This document shows positions 1 to 13,089 of a stretch of 64,000 nucleotides of DNA, piece by piece. A program made the translations under genes and the position numbers. The notes under the pieces were generated by a model. That model was not told the origin of the DNA and searched no databases. It saw only the letters and a list, made by a program, of their open reading frames with translations. Origin of the DNA: Taeniopygia guttata (Eukaryota > Chordata > Aves > Passeriformes > Estrildidae); NCBI RefSeq assembly GCF_048771995.1, contig NC_133034.1, positions 1,736,001-1,800,000 on the forward strand, in the 5' to 3' direction. Position 1 is the first letter of the stretch. The number at the start of each line of letters is the position of its first letter.

Positions 1-395
1 TTAAGACTTACCTCTACATACAAAGTGATTAGTTATTTCATGAATGAGAGAGTCTACAAGGCAGTGGAAGCAAAATTAGTATTTCAAATGGTGTTGACAA
101 GTTGCTTTGGAATAAAAGGAATTCAATAAGGCAGAAATATATATGCTGAGTTTTACACATATATAGGAATAGTTGTGAGCACAGATGTGAGATAGGGGTG
201 AGCTTGATATGCTGCAGATCTGAAAAAGGGATCTGCAGCTTAGAACAGATTGTAAATGGAGTGTGACTAGAAATGAAATAGAAGATTATGCTGTGGAAGG
301 AAAAACTTCTATGTGATTATGGGATATTAATTGTTTGAGGTTGTAGGAAGAACTATATTCAGTCTTGGGTGCCAAGACAGAAAGTGAGAAAGGGA
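1..395. other. Intergenic, nothing recognised
   Basis: AT-leaning sequence with no exon, element end or structured repeat that I can identify before the pentanucleotide array. Confidence 0.5.
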
Positions 396-854
396 GAAGG
401 GAAGGGAAGGGAAGGGAAGGGAAGGGAAGGGAAGGGAAGGGAAGGGAAGGGAAGGGAAGGGAAGGGAAGGGAAGGGAAGGGAAGGGAAGGGAAGGGAAGG
501 GAAGGGAAGGGAAGGGAAGGGAAGGGAAGGGAAGGGAAGGGAAGGGAAGGGAAGGGAAGGGAAGGGAAGGGAAGGGAAGGGAAGGGAAGGGAAGGGAAGG
601 GAAGGGAAGGGAAGGGAAGGGAAGGGAAGGGAAGGGAAGGGAAGGGAAGGGAAGGGAAGGGAAGGGAAGGGAAGGGAAGGGAAGGGAAGGGAAGGGAAGG
701 GAAGGGAAGGGAAGGGAAGGGAAGGGAAGGGAAGGGAAGGGAAGGGAAGGGAAGGGAAGGGAAGGGAAGGGAAGGGAAGGGAAGGGAAGGGAAGGGAAGG
801 GAAGGGAAGGGAAGGGAAGGGAAGGGAAGGGAAGGGAAGGGAAGGGAAGGGAAG
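396..854 (+). repeat. (GGGAA)n pentanucleotide microsatellite
   Basis: About 92 uninterrupted GGGAA units (TTCCC on the other strand) run for 459 bp with no visible variant unit. One strand is pure purine with a G-triplet every five bases. Period 5 rotates through all frames, which is why Arg/Glu/Gly/Lys-type open frames appear on the plus strand and a Pro/Phe/Ser-type one on the minus strand. These are artefacts of the repeat, not proteins. Confidence 0.98.
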
Positions 855-2734
855 ACTCAATCCAAGAGAGAGCCTAGAAAACAGAGGCAAACATAGCAAG
901 CAACATCTGAGGCACAGAAGTAGCTGAGAGTATTTAGAGCACAGATATTGGGGTGGGGAGGGCACAAATAAGTCTTCAAATTTATAAATGGTAGCTGTGA
1001 AGGGGAAGGAAATAAATAGTCTGCTGTATCTAGTGCAAATGGGAAAAGAAATAATGGATTTACACTGCAGTTGGAAATACTCTGCCTGGAAATTCAAATA
1101 AACCTTTGTGGTGCTGAAGACAGATGAACCTAGCAATACCCCTTCCTGGGAGGTGTTAAACAAAGAGGTTAGACAGAATTCTGTCAGCTCTGGAGTGCTT
1201 GGGCTGGCCTCTCGTTGGATGGTCTCTCCAAGCCTGTGCTCTGACAGGCAGAGATTGAGGGAATTATAAATTCTCTTACTGCCTGGGATCAGGTGCCGGG
1301 GGGGTGTGTTAGTGCTGGGGGCAGAGCCGTGTGCTGGCACACTCACACTGCTACAAATCACTCACCCCACAAACCCTGACCTGGCACGACTCCTCCTTTG
1401 TCTCTGCACGAGGACCCGAGCCCCTCACCAGTGGCAGAACCCCAGATTTTGTTACTCCCTGCCCACTTTGGCAGAGTTTGTTCCCTGATCTCACCAGGTC
1501 TATGGCTGACTGAAGTTCCCCACACATCACTGCACTCTACAAAGAGAAATCCAGCAAGAGAGAGCAACAAAAAATGGGGGAAAGAAAAAAGAGATGTGAA
1601 AAGAATTAATATAGTTTTCTTTAGATGCTTCTTTGTCATCTGGAGGCCAGAGTAAGCTGTGCTGAAGCAGTCCTTTCTGGGTTATTGGCTTATCACCAGG
1701 GCTGGAACAATGTCTATGAGAATTGCTCTTTTTTTAGATTAGCCCTCTGGAGGAGAATGGGAATTTGACATTTCTTGGTTAAGGTTAGATCCTGCTTCCC
1801 ATCCCTTCTCCATGGAAGTGAGGAGAGTGGGAGCATGAGCATGAAGGCATTTCAGAGGAGCTGAATATATTTCAAATGTATAAAACTGACACTAATGCAT
1901 AGTTTGCTTCATACTTGTGTTCCTTTCCACCTCCCTCTCATTTAATCCCCCCTTTGGCTCCCACCTTCCCCCAAATCTCTCTTGCTTTGAGGTGAGCTGA
2001 GGTCTCCCAGGCTACCTGCACAAATAACTTTGGGAGGAAAGGAACAAGCTAAAGGAGGATATGGAAAAAAACATATAGGAAACCAGTTTTTATGTTGTTT
2101 TTCTCTTCCAAATGTGTTAGACACACTGTGAAAGAGTCCTTTTAAATGTCTCTGTAGACATCCAAGCAAAGCTGTAAGTTCCCAGGCACTCTCCTTGCGG
2201 CAGGCCAGCAGAAATCTGCCCCAAATATCTTTTCCTACTTTCTAAGGCCCCCTTCTTCCCTTCCTCTCCCAGGCATGCTGGAGTTAGTTTCAGATAGAGG
2301 TGAGGTTCCACTCTAGTGGTTTGACACTTTGTTCAACCCTCCAGTGCAACAGCACAGCTTGGGCCTTTTGGACAGCAATTTTCAGCTTTGGCAGCTCTGG
2401 GTGTGTGCAGATGTTCTCCATCCAGAGCAGGACCCAGCTCAGGATTTACCTGGTGGGCTCTGGCTGCACTTGGCCCCTTTTGTGCCCGCTGTGATGCTGC
2501 ACCGAGCCCTGGCAGGTGATGAGGAAGCCAGATGTGGACAGAGTGGTTAATTTTACCTGTTCTGTGTGCTCGTGGAAAGCAGAAATGTCCCTGGTGGGCC
2601 GTTTTGCATCAAGAAGCAGCCTCTGGTTTGGGAGGTTCCTCAGCTCCAGGCTGCAGTAGCCCGGGCAAGCATGAGGTGGTTTTGCAGCCTGCCCTGGCAA
2701 GGATGGTGTTGCAGCCTTGCAGGGTGTTGGAATC
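855..2734. other. Intergenic, no recognised gene
   Basis: Mixed-composition spacer. Open frames of 60-90 codons occur in several phases and resemble no family I know. No splice-flanked exon or element terminus was recognised. Confidence 0.45.
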
Positions 2735-3345
2735 GGTGGTATTGATGATTCTGAGATTGTAGAAAGTCTCTGTCTTTCTGCCCCGCTGCCAAAGCAGAAG
2801 CCATAATTCGTCTGTGCTGTTTCAAGGTTGTTTATTCTGTTTATCTCTAACATGTTCTGCTGCCCTGCCGCAGCTCTGTCCTGCAGGGCAGCGTGTGGGG
2901 CTCTGCCCTCAGTGGGATGGTACAAACATTAAATACCACAAACTACCTGTGCTGGATTTACAATAACGTGCCAATATCTGTCACCTACGTTGGACAGTGT
3001 GTCCCCAGCCTGAACCAACAGAAAAATGCCAACACCACAGTGAAGCATGGAGGGCATGAAGAAGGAGAAAAAGGACAAGACCCACCCAATTTCCTCCAGC
3101 TTGTCCCCTTTGGACCCCTAATCTAGAATCTTAAAATTTTACTTTTGCACCCGTGCCACACTTAATTATTACTTATGTCAAACACTCAGAGCTTGTAATT
3201 CATCCTGTAAGATTGAAAACTCTTTTCCATGGACAGAGATCACAGCCAGTGTCTCTGGGGGCTCTGTCCAGGGGGGTTCCTGACCCCTGCCAGGGTCCCA
3301 GACCTGCCAGGACAGCCAGAGGGAAGCCCTGGACTCCCACAGCAG
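2735..3345 (+). repeat. Unidentified dispersed repeat, copy 1 (inverted partner at 59.4 kb)
   Basis: This stretch reappears in reverse complement at about 59368-59985. In the best-conserved part (about 2890-3345) the two copies are nearly identical: the frame at 2893-3126 and its partner differ at 2 of 77 residues. Similarity drops with small gaps towards 2735 and stops abruptly at 3345. The plus-strand frame contains NTTNYLCW and WIYNNVPISVTYVG, which look like protein but which I cannot assign. It may be a fragment of an old retroelement or a dispersed duplicate. No terminal repeats or target-site duplication were found. Confidence 0.7.
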
Positions 3346-3744
3346 GGCAGGGCCAGGCTCTGCAGAGCCCTTCCTCCCTGGGCTCAGGTGGCTGGGCCAG
3401 CCAGCACTGCAGCCCAGGGACTGGGACACCATGGGCTGGGCTGCATTTCTGCTTCCTATCAGCCTGAACTGGCAAAAACCCTGCTGGGGAGGAGAGCTGT
3501 AGGGTGAGAGGCTGATTTCTGTGCAAGGCTCTTCCTCAGGAGAGGGCAGGGAGGTTGTGCACCTCACTTTTTCTCTGGCTGCCCAAAAAGAGGAGCTCTG
3601 TGCTGAGAGGGGCGTCCAGGGGCTCACAGAAATTGCTAAGACAGGGTGGCAGAGTCAGATCTGAGCTCTGGCTACCAGTGAGGGAAGATGGTTTGGTTCA
3701 AAACACCCAGAGTGAAATTTCTTCAGTCACTTGAAAAGACAGCT
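3346..3744. other. Spacer, nothing recognised
   Basis: GC-moderate sequence beyond the point where the dispersed repeat stops matching its partner. A minus-strand open frame crosses that junction but is unsupported. Confidence 0.4.
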
Positions 3745-3891
3745 TAGCACAGAGTCACCATCCCTGGATGTGTTTAAAAACAGCCTGGATGTGGCACTCC
3801 GTGCTGTGGTCTAGCTGAGGAGTTGGGGCATGGGTTGGACTCAATGATCTTTAAGGTCTCTTCCAACCTGGTAGTTCTGTGATTCTGTAAT
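3745..3891 (+). mobile_element. CR1 LINE 3' end fragment
   Basis: Contains the characteristic avian CR1 3' end: the 'ccctggatgtgtttaa' stretch, then 'ggttggactcaatgatctt', 'ggtctcttccaacct' and a terminal 'ttctgtgattctgt' motif. It is a typical 5'-truncated, non-autonomous remnant of about 150 bp. Confidence 0.92.
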
Positions 3892-6800
3892 CTCTATATT
3901 GAGAGGAAAAAAGTCAAATTAAAAAAAGCACCTACTTTTAGTCTGGAAGTTCCATGTGGAGAACATGACTAAACCTACGAGTTCATGCAGAACATCTTAG
4001 AATTGGGAGTTCAAGAAAAAGCAGTTTATTTTAAAAAGTATCTATAGTCGACTGCCCATGCTATCTGCTCAGAAATATTAATCATGTGGAATTTCTCATT
4101 TCCATGGCTTTACAAGCTTGATGCATCAGGAGGTAATTGTATTTTATTTTCCCTGACTGCATGCTGCAGCCACTGCCATGTCTGCTATGTCTCTCCTAAA
4201 TGTGTACATGTTTTCTGTTCCTCTTATGTCACACCACTACTTTTTGTCACCAGCACAAGAAAAAAGGCAGAAAAAGGAGTTATTTTCTCTTTATTCTGAC
4301 TGATGCGTTATTTATTTCTCCACTGGAGACTGAGGTTTGTGTCCACAATATTTCTCCTCAAACCAGGATTTTAGAAATGATAGAGGATCACTCATGGAGG
4401 CTTGTTCTTTAACCGTTGTCTTAAAATGAAACCTCAAATTTTTTTTTCTTTTTTTTGTGACAACTTTCTGGTTGATTGAACTTCCTTAATTTACTAACAT
4501 CAATGTTTATTTGCTCTTATATTTACTTGCTCTGGCTTGTGTATTTATTGAGCCAGATGTGCCAGAAACAAACCATTTGGTGGATTAGGCTTTGTTGACC
4601 AGAGGCAGGCTACTCTGGCACAAGGTAGAGAAACAAAAGATGAGGAAGGCTGAAAGGTGGTTCCCCCTGCATTTTGCAGATGGTGGTTGGTTATTTGTCT
4701 GTGGAGGTTGGAAATAAAACAGGTCAGTGAGGGATGCTGGTGCAGGAGGAGGGACCTGGCTCTGGGGACTTTATCCTGCTGGGTGTTTCACTCCCACAGG
4801 GATGGGTTGGAGGGACAGATTTTGGAAAATCACTGCTCCATGTGAGGAGCAGGATTGCTGGCTGAGGTTTATTAGCTACTCACCTTCCTCTCTCACTGCT
4901 TTTCCTCTCTTCAGCTGAGGGCTGTTGGGTCAAGCTGTGACAGTGAAGGCACTTCAGTGAGCACCAAGACACTGAATTCTCAGTGTCTGCTTGAGCAGAG
5001 CAGGATTAATGGTCTTGTGAAACCCCCCTGGGAAAGTGAGTGAGACTGCACCAGAATTAGCTGTAAATGCTTTAGAGAAAACAGTGGATTTTCATGAAAC
5101 CAAGGTCCCAGCCACCTGTATCAGCATTGCTTAGGAACATCTTTAACGCCAAGAGGGAGAACACAGACCTGAGGAAGACTCTGGCACCTCCTGCCCTTAT
5201 CTTCACCCTGTTGAGAAGAGAAAGCCTGTTTTTACCTTGCAGGCCAAAATGCTGCTGTTTGCCAGGTGTTTATGCTGTTTGCTGCTGCTTATCCTTCACC
5301 ACGTTCCTACCTCACAGCAGTGCCACAATCTGCAGCACCAGGGCAGCAAAACCCACTGCAGGAGGAAAGGGGCTTGCACAGCTCAAGGTCACTGGTGAAA
5401 ATAAATGTTCTCCTGTTGTGGTTTCCACTTCTGCCTCAGCAGAGCCAGGCTGTCAGCACACTCACACCTCCAGTGTGGCAGTGTAGGTACACAGAGCAGC
5501 CTGGAAAGATCCCTGAGTTTGTTGGTCCTGTTTGTAATAAATACATTCTGACCATTCTGACCACCTCATCTTGGCCTTAGGTTAGGAATGGTTACTCTTA
5601 AAAAAAGGAGTGTGAGACAGTGCCAAAGGGACAGATAAAAGTTTTGTGCTTCTTGCAGAAAAGTGGTCTTTTTAGCTTTTGTTTGTTTGCTTGCTTGCTT
5701 TTACTGGTTTTTCTGGCTTTCTATCAGATCAATTTTGCTGCAGTTGATAACACACCAAAAATGCCCTGGGCTAGGTGAGTGATCCATGCTGGGGCAGGAT
5801 GCTTAGCACTGGTCAGGATATCTCAGGAGCAGCAACCACTTCTGACCTCCAAAATCTGCCTCTGTGTGCTGCAAAGGCTGAGCTGCTTCTGGGATTATTT
5901 GAAGAGGATGATGACGATTGATGATGATGATGATGATGAGGATGATAATAAAAGGGAAAGAAATCCTCCAGACTTGGAAGGGCAAGTCCAAATGGCTGAT
6001 GGAAATAGCAATAGTTTTCCAAGGAACCTCTTGTTTCCCTGTTTAGTGGTCATATCTCTGCACACCCAAGAATTTGTCATGAGTCGCCTTTTCTATAACC
6101 AGTAGATAGATCAGTATTCTTGTTGCTGAGATTGTTTTGGCTTTGTGTGATGTTTTGCCTCTTGTTTCTTAGGTGAGGGGGTTTTGGGGTTATTTTTTTG
6201 TTTTCTTTCTCTTTCTTTCACTTGCATTTATGGAAATTCTCGTGGTGCACCATGCTGCCTCACTGGGAGGTGCACTGGGCACCTCGGGGCTGGGTTGGGA
6301 ATATCCCAGGGGTAGTGAACTACACTTGGCCTGCAGGCATGGGAAGCTGCCTCACTGCCTGGGCAGCCCAGGGAGGGGCAGCTGCTGTGCCTGCAGTGGG
6401 GCAGGGAGGAAGGGTGGCTTTGCTGAGCAGCTGGACCCGTGGGACAGTTTGCTGGCAGTGTTGTGGGGACCTTGGGTGACCGTGGCAAGCACTGGCTTCT
6501 GATGAAACAGAACAACCCGAGGAAAGGAAGCCTCTGAAAGATAAAACTGCTGCACAGTTTGCTCTCTAGAAAGTGTCATCACTGAAACAGCAATTTCTAA
6601 AGCTTGTTTTTTCTCTGGATCTTGTACCCCCATTTCTCTCCTCTGTAACAGCTAAAAGAGGCAAAAAGAAGTTTCCAGTTGCAGCAGGATCCTGGGACTG
6701 GCTGGGCATGAAAAGTGGCAGTGGTTGGGTGGCTCCCATGGCACAGTCTGGAGGAGGAAGGGGAGGTAAATGCACACCTGGAGCCAAGGGAGGGCATTTA

Positions 6801-9800
6801 TTGCATCAGGGATGAGCCTGAAAGTCTCCCAGAGCTTCCCCATGCATCCTCCCACAGAGGAGAGGTTTGTGGGGTGGCTCCAGTGCAGATCCAGGAATGA
6901 ACCATGCAAGGAGAGAGGCCAGGCCAGTGCCTGTGCAGAGCAGTGCCATCAGAGCCAAAAGCAAGGGACAAGGTGCGTGTGCTGCACCTGGAGCTGCCTG
7001 TCCCCTGTGTCCCTCCTCTGACACCAGCTGACACCTTTGCACTGTCGGGGCCTTTGCCAGCACTGGGTGGGGGGAAGTTTAAACTGCACAAAAATCAGCT
7101 TTTGTGATTTCTTTCTTCTGTCTGTGCCATCTGACGTGCTGTGCCTCTGTGCAGCTGGAACCTTGGCTCAGAAGTGGCTCACACTCCTCACCTCTGCCAG
7201 GTGAAAGCAGAATGTCAAGCCCTCCTTGCATCATTTTATCAGGAAAATAAAGATGTTAAAATGTTAAATAGGGAAATGTTTCAAGGGAAGGTAAAGGGAG
7301 AAGTGAGGATGTGTATTTATGAGGAAGAGGAAAGTGTTGAAATACACCAGTAAAAATAAGTCAGCCTGGCATTTATTGGTGAACAAAAACCCGTGTGAAT
7401 TGATTAAAAAAACCCCAAAGCAACCAGAAATGGGTTGGATATCATAACTGTTTTCAGTGTTTTCATTTGAAATCTGCTTCACCATGATCATGTAGATAAA
7501 TTGTCACCAGCAGCACAGTCCAAACTTGGGGTGAGTCATTAAATGTAAACTCTGGGAAACTTTTACCTTTTCAAAACAGAGTGCTTTTTCTGCTGTGCCC
7601 ACATCTTTGTCGGAGATCTTGTCTCTCTCTATGTTTTGGGGGTTTTTTTATAATATTTATTTTATTTTTTTGAAAACCAGTGGGGAATGCTGACGGGTTA
7701 GGATACCTGTCCCAGGCAGGTGGTGGGGCCCACTTCCCTTTCACTGGGGGAAGGCAGTGGGTGTCCAGGTGGTCTTCCTTTGGGCAGCCCAGCAGGAGCT
7801 GAGCATCTGAAAACAGGGGAGCTCATTGCAGGGCCTCTATTTCCTACACAGGGCCTTGCCTAGCAAGGGAGTTGGTAAAGGCTCTGCCTCTGCTGAAAAC
7901 TCCTGCTGTGGCTGAAATAGATCTGGGGTCCCTGACGTGAGAGATGAGAACAGAAGAATCTTAAAAAAACAAAAGAAAATGCCCACCAAACCCCAAATGT
8001 GTGTATCTGGATCAGTTTTGTTGTTGTATTTGAGCTGGGAGTGCTGCAGACCATCCATCTCCCCAGGAGTCAGGAGGTATCATCCCTTGCTGCTCTCTGC
8101 CTACTGAAAATACAATCTGCTCCTCCCAAAGGGGCAAAATTCACCATTTGAGTCCAGCCAAGTGGCAAATGAAAAAAATTTCAGTCATGTTATTAAAGGC
8201 ACTTATCTTTTATTATTGCCCAGTTTATTTTGCCTTTAACATGTTTCTAAGTTCTGTTTCTTTCAAAACAAAACCAAAGCCAAACCCACTCCCTCTTTAA
8301 AATCACGAAAGCCCTGTGAATATAACCATGATTTGAGATGGAACCCTGTAAGTACAAAGATGCAGTGGTGGGTGTGCTCCTCCCAGGCACAGAGCCTGCT
8401 CTGAGCCCTGGGCCTGGCAGAGGGGACAGGGAGCAGCCCCCAGGGCACTCCAGCCTGGCATGGGCAGTGCCCAGAAGGTGGCAGGAAGCAGCCTCAGAGT
8501 GGTAAAATAAAGGACTTCAATCTCCAGGATTGCTCAGCTGTCAGTGGGGCACAGAAAGCTGTTGGGTACCAGCTGCATCTTCCATTCAGCAGAACCATCA
8601 GCAAGGAAAGGAAGTGAGCAGCAGTAAAAGATGTCACTGTTAAATGACAGGCTAAACAAGAATCTCTTCCTCCCTGCCCCAGGATCACTCCTGGCTTTCT
8701 GCCCGCACTGGCTGGTGAGAAAATGCCCCTTGCTGCCACGCTGCCACAGAACCAGATCAGATCAGGCAGCTCCTTCCCTTCTGCCACTAAGGGCTCTTCT
8801 CAGGAAAAACAGGTAATAAATAACGTTTGTGACAGGCAGAAGTGTAAATGCAGGGAAGTCATGAAATAGGTGCAGCAATGCAGAGGAGCTGTGTGAGCCA
8901 TGTGGGGTGTGCAGGATGGTGTGCTGGGGACACGGAGCCTCTGCTGTGGCACTGAGAACAGCCTGGGGTCCTTCAGTCCCCAGGCAGTGCAAGGTGACTT
9001 TTGGGGAAAACATGCTGCTTCTGGAGCCTGTTTTTATACAGCCACACAGAGCAAGGGTTTAACTGTGGGCTGTGGTACCCACCAAGGGCTAAAGACTTAC
9101 AGAATTGCTCTTGCAATTTCGAGGCTGATGGAAGTCAGGCCTGAAATATCTGTGCCAGATTTTTACTGAACCAAAGCAGGGAGGCTGGCTGGCAAGCCAA
9201 AGGCCTGAAAGGAAGAATTAGAGAGTGCTTGCCTTGGTAGGAAAATGTTAGCAGGCAGAAGTGGGATTTTGAATTTAGAAAAACAAAGCTGCTGGCAGAC
9301 TGTGCCAGGGTTTCTGATGAACAGGGCTGCAGATGTTGCAGCCTTTCAGCGTGTTGAGGAATGAGGAGTGCATGACACTGTTCCTGGCTGGGGCAGGCAC
9401 TGCCCACACAGCACAGCTCGTCCCCTTGGAGTGATGGCTCTGAGCTTCATTCAGAAACTGAGAGATTGCTTCTACTTCAAGCTAACGATAATGAGTCACT
9501 CCAATTTTCACTTCCCCAGCAGTGCCCTCTTTTTCTGTCTTAGACAAAAATGTTTTTGAAGTATGTCATGGCTTTTTGCTAGCAGCTTTCGCACTTTCCC
9601 CCCACACCTGACATTCAGCTGAACTCTCATTTTTCAGTCAGCTGCCCTGGCTAAAACAGAGTTCGTTGTTAAAATGTGACAACAAAAGCAAATGGAAAGC
9701 CCCAAGAAAGAGATTTGGTGTAAGATGTTAGCAGAGCTTTGTGAGCATCAACATGAAAGTCAGAGGGAGCTTGGGATGTGCACCTGCACTCTGTGTGTGT

Positions 9801-12314
9801 CCTCCCTGTGCAGCCACCTCCCGTGCTGCAGCTGCTCTGCTTCCACCTGGTTGTGTAACATATCCATTCGCTGGTTTTGACAGGTATGACACTGGCTGCA
9901 TCCAGCTTGGTCATCAATTCATAGAATCATAGAATTATTATAATGTGGGAGCTGCCAGTGCAAGATGTTTGTGCTGCCTGTGTCCTGCAGCTGCTGGGGG
10001 GCAGCGTGGCCTGACGAGGGCAGGGTGAAGTGATGCAAGTTGGGAGTCTGAGAGGTGGAGGTTCCACCCTCCTCACACCTGTGCCCTCTTCACCTGGCAA
10101 CCACAGTGCTGGTGGTGTCCAGCCTGGTGGTGTCCAGGAGATCTGAAAGGCAGAGTGCATCCTATGCTATGAAGGTGAAATTGCACATACTCGAAAGCTG
10201 GCGGATGTGGTGAGAGGTTTTTGCAGCAAGATAAAAGCAAGCCAGGCAAGGCCTGCACTGCCTGGACAGTTATGGTCTGCCTTCCAGGCAGTGGTGGAAG
10301 AATCAGTATCTTGTTGGCAAGTGCTCGGATCCCCCTTGTCTCCCAGAGGTTGCTGAGCCCACCAGAAATACCTGTGTGTCACTGCTGCCTCCTCACTGCT
10401 TAGTTCTTCTCTTACCTCTTCTCTGTATGGGTGAGAGAGCTTGGCCAGGTGGGTCATGAATTTTGAAGACACTCTTTCTACTAAATCAGCCTGAGAGCTC
10501 CAGATGGGAAAAGCAAAAGACAGTGAATAAACAGAACAGTAAAAACCAGTTTTCTAGCTGGGGAACTTGAGGAGGCTTCTTGGTCCTTGCGCCGCGTATT
10601 TCAGCCCCAGCACTCCTGAATCCCTGACTGCCCTGCCTGAATGGTGAAGAACAGAAATTTCAGAGTCTCTGCCGTGAGGTTTCTGTGGGGAGGAAGCCTG
10701 GCTGCCTCAGGCAGGCACTCGTGGTGGGTGTCTCTGGGCTGCCAGAGGAAGAGGCGTTACTAGAAGTTAGGTGGGTGAGGGAGCGTGCTGGGAAGTGCTT
10801 TGTTTACACGCTGCTTTGCATCTCCCCCACCCTTTTTGTCAGCGGTTGGTGGAGTAGAAGTGGTTTTTTCTTGCCCATCTTAAACAGCAGTTTGGTTCTT
10901 GCAGAGCTTTCGCCTCTGAGGAGCTCACATCCATGCTGGTGAGACCAGAAGTATAGAAAAAGCACACTGGCAACCAGGTGATCTCTCAAATCACTGTGCT
11001 CTCACCCCACAAATCCTGTACTGGGGGGAGAATGTTAAAGATCTGTTGAGCTCTACTGGGGAACAATCCATCAGATCACAGAGGTGCAGATGTCATTCCG
11101 TGATGCAGGAGAGCCAGCAGCAGCAGCAGGGCTGGGGAAGCAGGGTGTGACCCTCGGGCTGAGCCAGCAGCAGATAATCCATCTCTGCATGCACAGCACC
11201 CTTTGCAGCTTTGATCTGTTCAAAGAAAATGCAAGTGTAGAAAAGGGGAGATGAACCAACCTCCTCAGGAGGTCTTTGCAGCCAGAGCCTCTTCCCCTTT
11301 CACTCCCCGTTGTGTAGTGAGCAAGGTGCACACGTGCAGGTGGACAGCAGCTGTCCTAGGGTGACTTCATTGATGATGTATCCCCAGTCATCTGTTCTGT
11401 TTAGGCTGGGTATAAAGTTCTGCACCTTTCAGACCAGTTCCAAAAGCAAAGGGGAATTAAAAATGTGCACAGTTTATTTGCAGAGACTGCACTTGCTGCC
11501 CTGCATTCCTTCTCACGGACTGTGCTGTCTGCAGCACAGAGAGCAAGAAAGAACTGTCCTTTGCTTTTTAGTTAGTTTTTTTTAGATAACTGAAGCAGTG
11601 AAATTCCCCAGATTGTGACTTTTTTTTAGGGACTGATTGGCCCTGCTCTATGAACCCAGGAGAACACGGGGAGCTCACACCTGTGGCCCACTGGGGCTGG
11701 GATGCTGCATTTCCAGCACAGAAGGGACTGAAAAGAGACTGAATGAGCCAAGCTACACCCCACCAAGAAAACCTTTTGAATTTGCCATCTCTTCAAAACA
11801 ACAAGAGATTTTATTGATTAATATTATTCTTTTTTTATATACTTGCGAATACTTTTGCTTGTTAAATAGAGTTTTTTTCTTGTTTTCTGCAAAGAAATCT
11901 TTCTCCGAACCAACTGAGAAAAGGGCCACTTAAATCTGCTTTCTGAAAAAACGCCCTTGGAAGTTTCATCCCAAATTTACCTTACACCAAAACAAATCCA
12001 GCAGCCCAGTCTGGGGTTGGGAGGTGTGAGTGGAGGTGGGTGCATGGTACAGCCCAGCTCAGGGTGTGTGGTCTGAAGCTGCTGAGTGGTTTCATCTACT
12101 TTTAGGTATTTGTGGTAAAATTATCACAGGGTGGGACACTCTGCTCTGCCTTAGAAAATCCCAGTCCCAGTTGGAGCTCGTACCCACTGCCCCTGGCTTG
12201 GACAACGGGAGCTGTTCCTCCTGGACAGGCAGCACAGCAGGTCCTTTACCACCCCATCTCCCACCTCTTCCATTTACCTCATTAAGAAACTGAATTCCAT
12301 GCCAGAGACACAAC
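3892..12314. other. Long intergenic region, no gene recognised
   Basis: About 8.4 kb with no exon I can support. It holds a short (GAT)n tract at about 5903-5952, a T-rich run near 4439-4457 and a T/A-rich patch near 7637-7672. A short 'catagaatcatagaatt' motif at about 9918-9940 resembles a CR1 3' terminus but has no adjacent CR1 body. Open frames here are short and unsupported. Confidence 0.5.
5903..5952 (+). repeat. (GAT)n trinucleotide microsatellite
   Basis: Imperfect GAT/GAC run followed by GAG GAT GAT AAT. In one plus-strand frame it gives a poly-Asp stretch and on the minus strand poly-Ile, poly-Ser or poly-His. No gene supports any of these. Confidence 0.85.
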
Positions 12315-12320
12315 TTTATT
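12315..12320 (-). terminator. Candidate polyadenylation signal of the first GPR35-like gene
   Basis: AATAAA on the minus strand (TTTATT on plus), about 770 bp downstream of the stop codon of the receptor gene at 13.1-14.0 kb. The intervening 12321-13089 is AT-rich and gene-free, consistent with a 3' UTR. It is a motif-only call, and closer variant signals could be used instead. Confidence 0.5.
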
Positions 12321-13089
12321 TAGATTGATTTCTTTGGAACAGCTTTGGAACACTTCAGACAATCCTTTACATTATAAGGTTGAACAGAATCCTAGTACAG
12401 TGTCCTTGTTCCCACTGCCCTGCACCAGCTCTTCTATTTATTTTTAAATGCCATTTTACTCAAACATTTTTGATATAAAGTTTTTTCCCAGTACAAGCAA
12501 TTGCAATTTCTTCTGACCTTGTGTTGTAATGTTGACCATTTTGTAGTTGTTACACTGCTGTAAAGTTCTTTAAAGCAAGCTAAATATGCCTGTTATGGGA
12601 TTGTGCATTATTAGCAACTAAAAACCAGTAAGATTGTGACATATAGAAACACCATTCTTTCTTTTTCTGCATGGTTTCACTCTGATTTTTTTTAAATGAA
12701 TTGATATTTGGAATAGCTTATTTCTTTGTCACAGCTGCACAAACACTGATCCAAGGTGGGGATGAGAGACAAAACCCGATCCTTTATCAGTGCCTGTTCT
12801 TCTTCTGGCTTTTGTGGGAAAATGAAAGACAGGGGGATTTTGGCAGGGGAAATCTATCATTTTACGCAAATTTGCATTAAGGCTGAGAATTTTCGGCGGC
12901 AGTCTAGATCATTAGATCAGGACCTGGACTGCTGTGGTTGTCTGGTTCAGAGCTGAATCATGTATCTGAATGTTTCCTTTCAGTAGAATGTCCCTCCATC
13001 CCACTCTTACAAAAAGCAAGTGTGAAACCCTGCTAGTGAGTCCCAGTTGAACAGAACAAATATAAAATGCATGCCATATGTGTTTTGTG

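Noticed and set aside
327-1361. 344-codon minus frame and two plus frames through the GGGAA array
   Set aside because: Open only because the pentanucleotide has no stop in these frames; the flanking residues show no domain.
9918-9940. Possible CR1 3' terminus (catagaatcatagaatt)
   Set aside because: The sequence next to it does not continue into CR1, so it may be a coincidental short motif.
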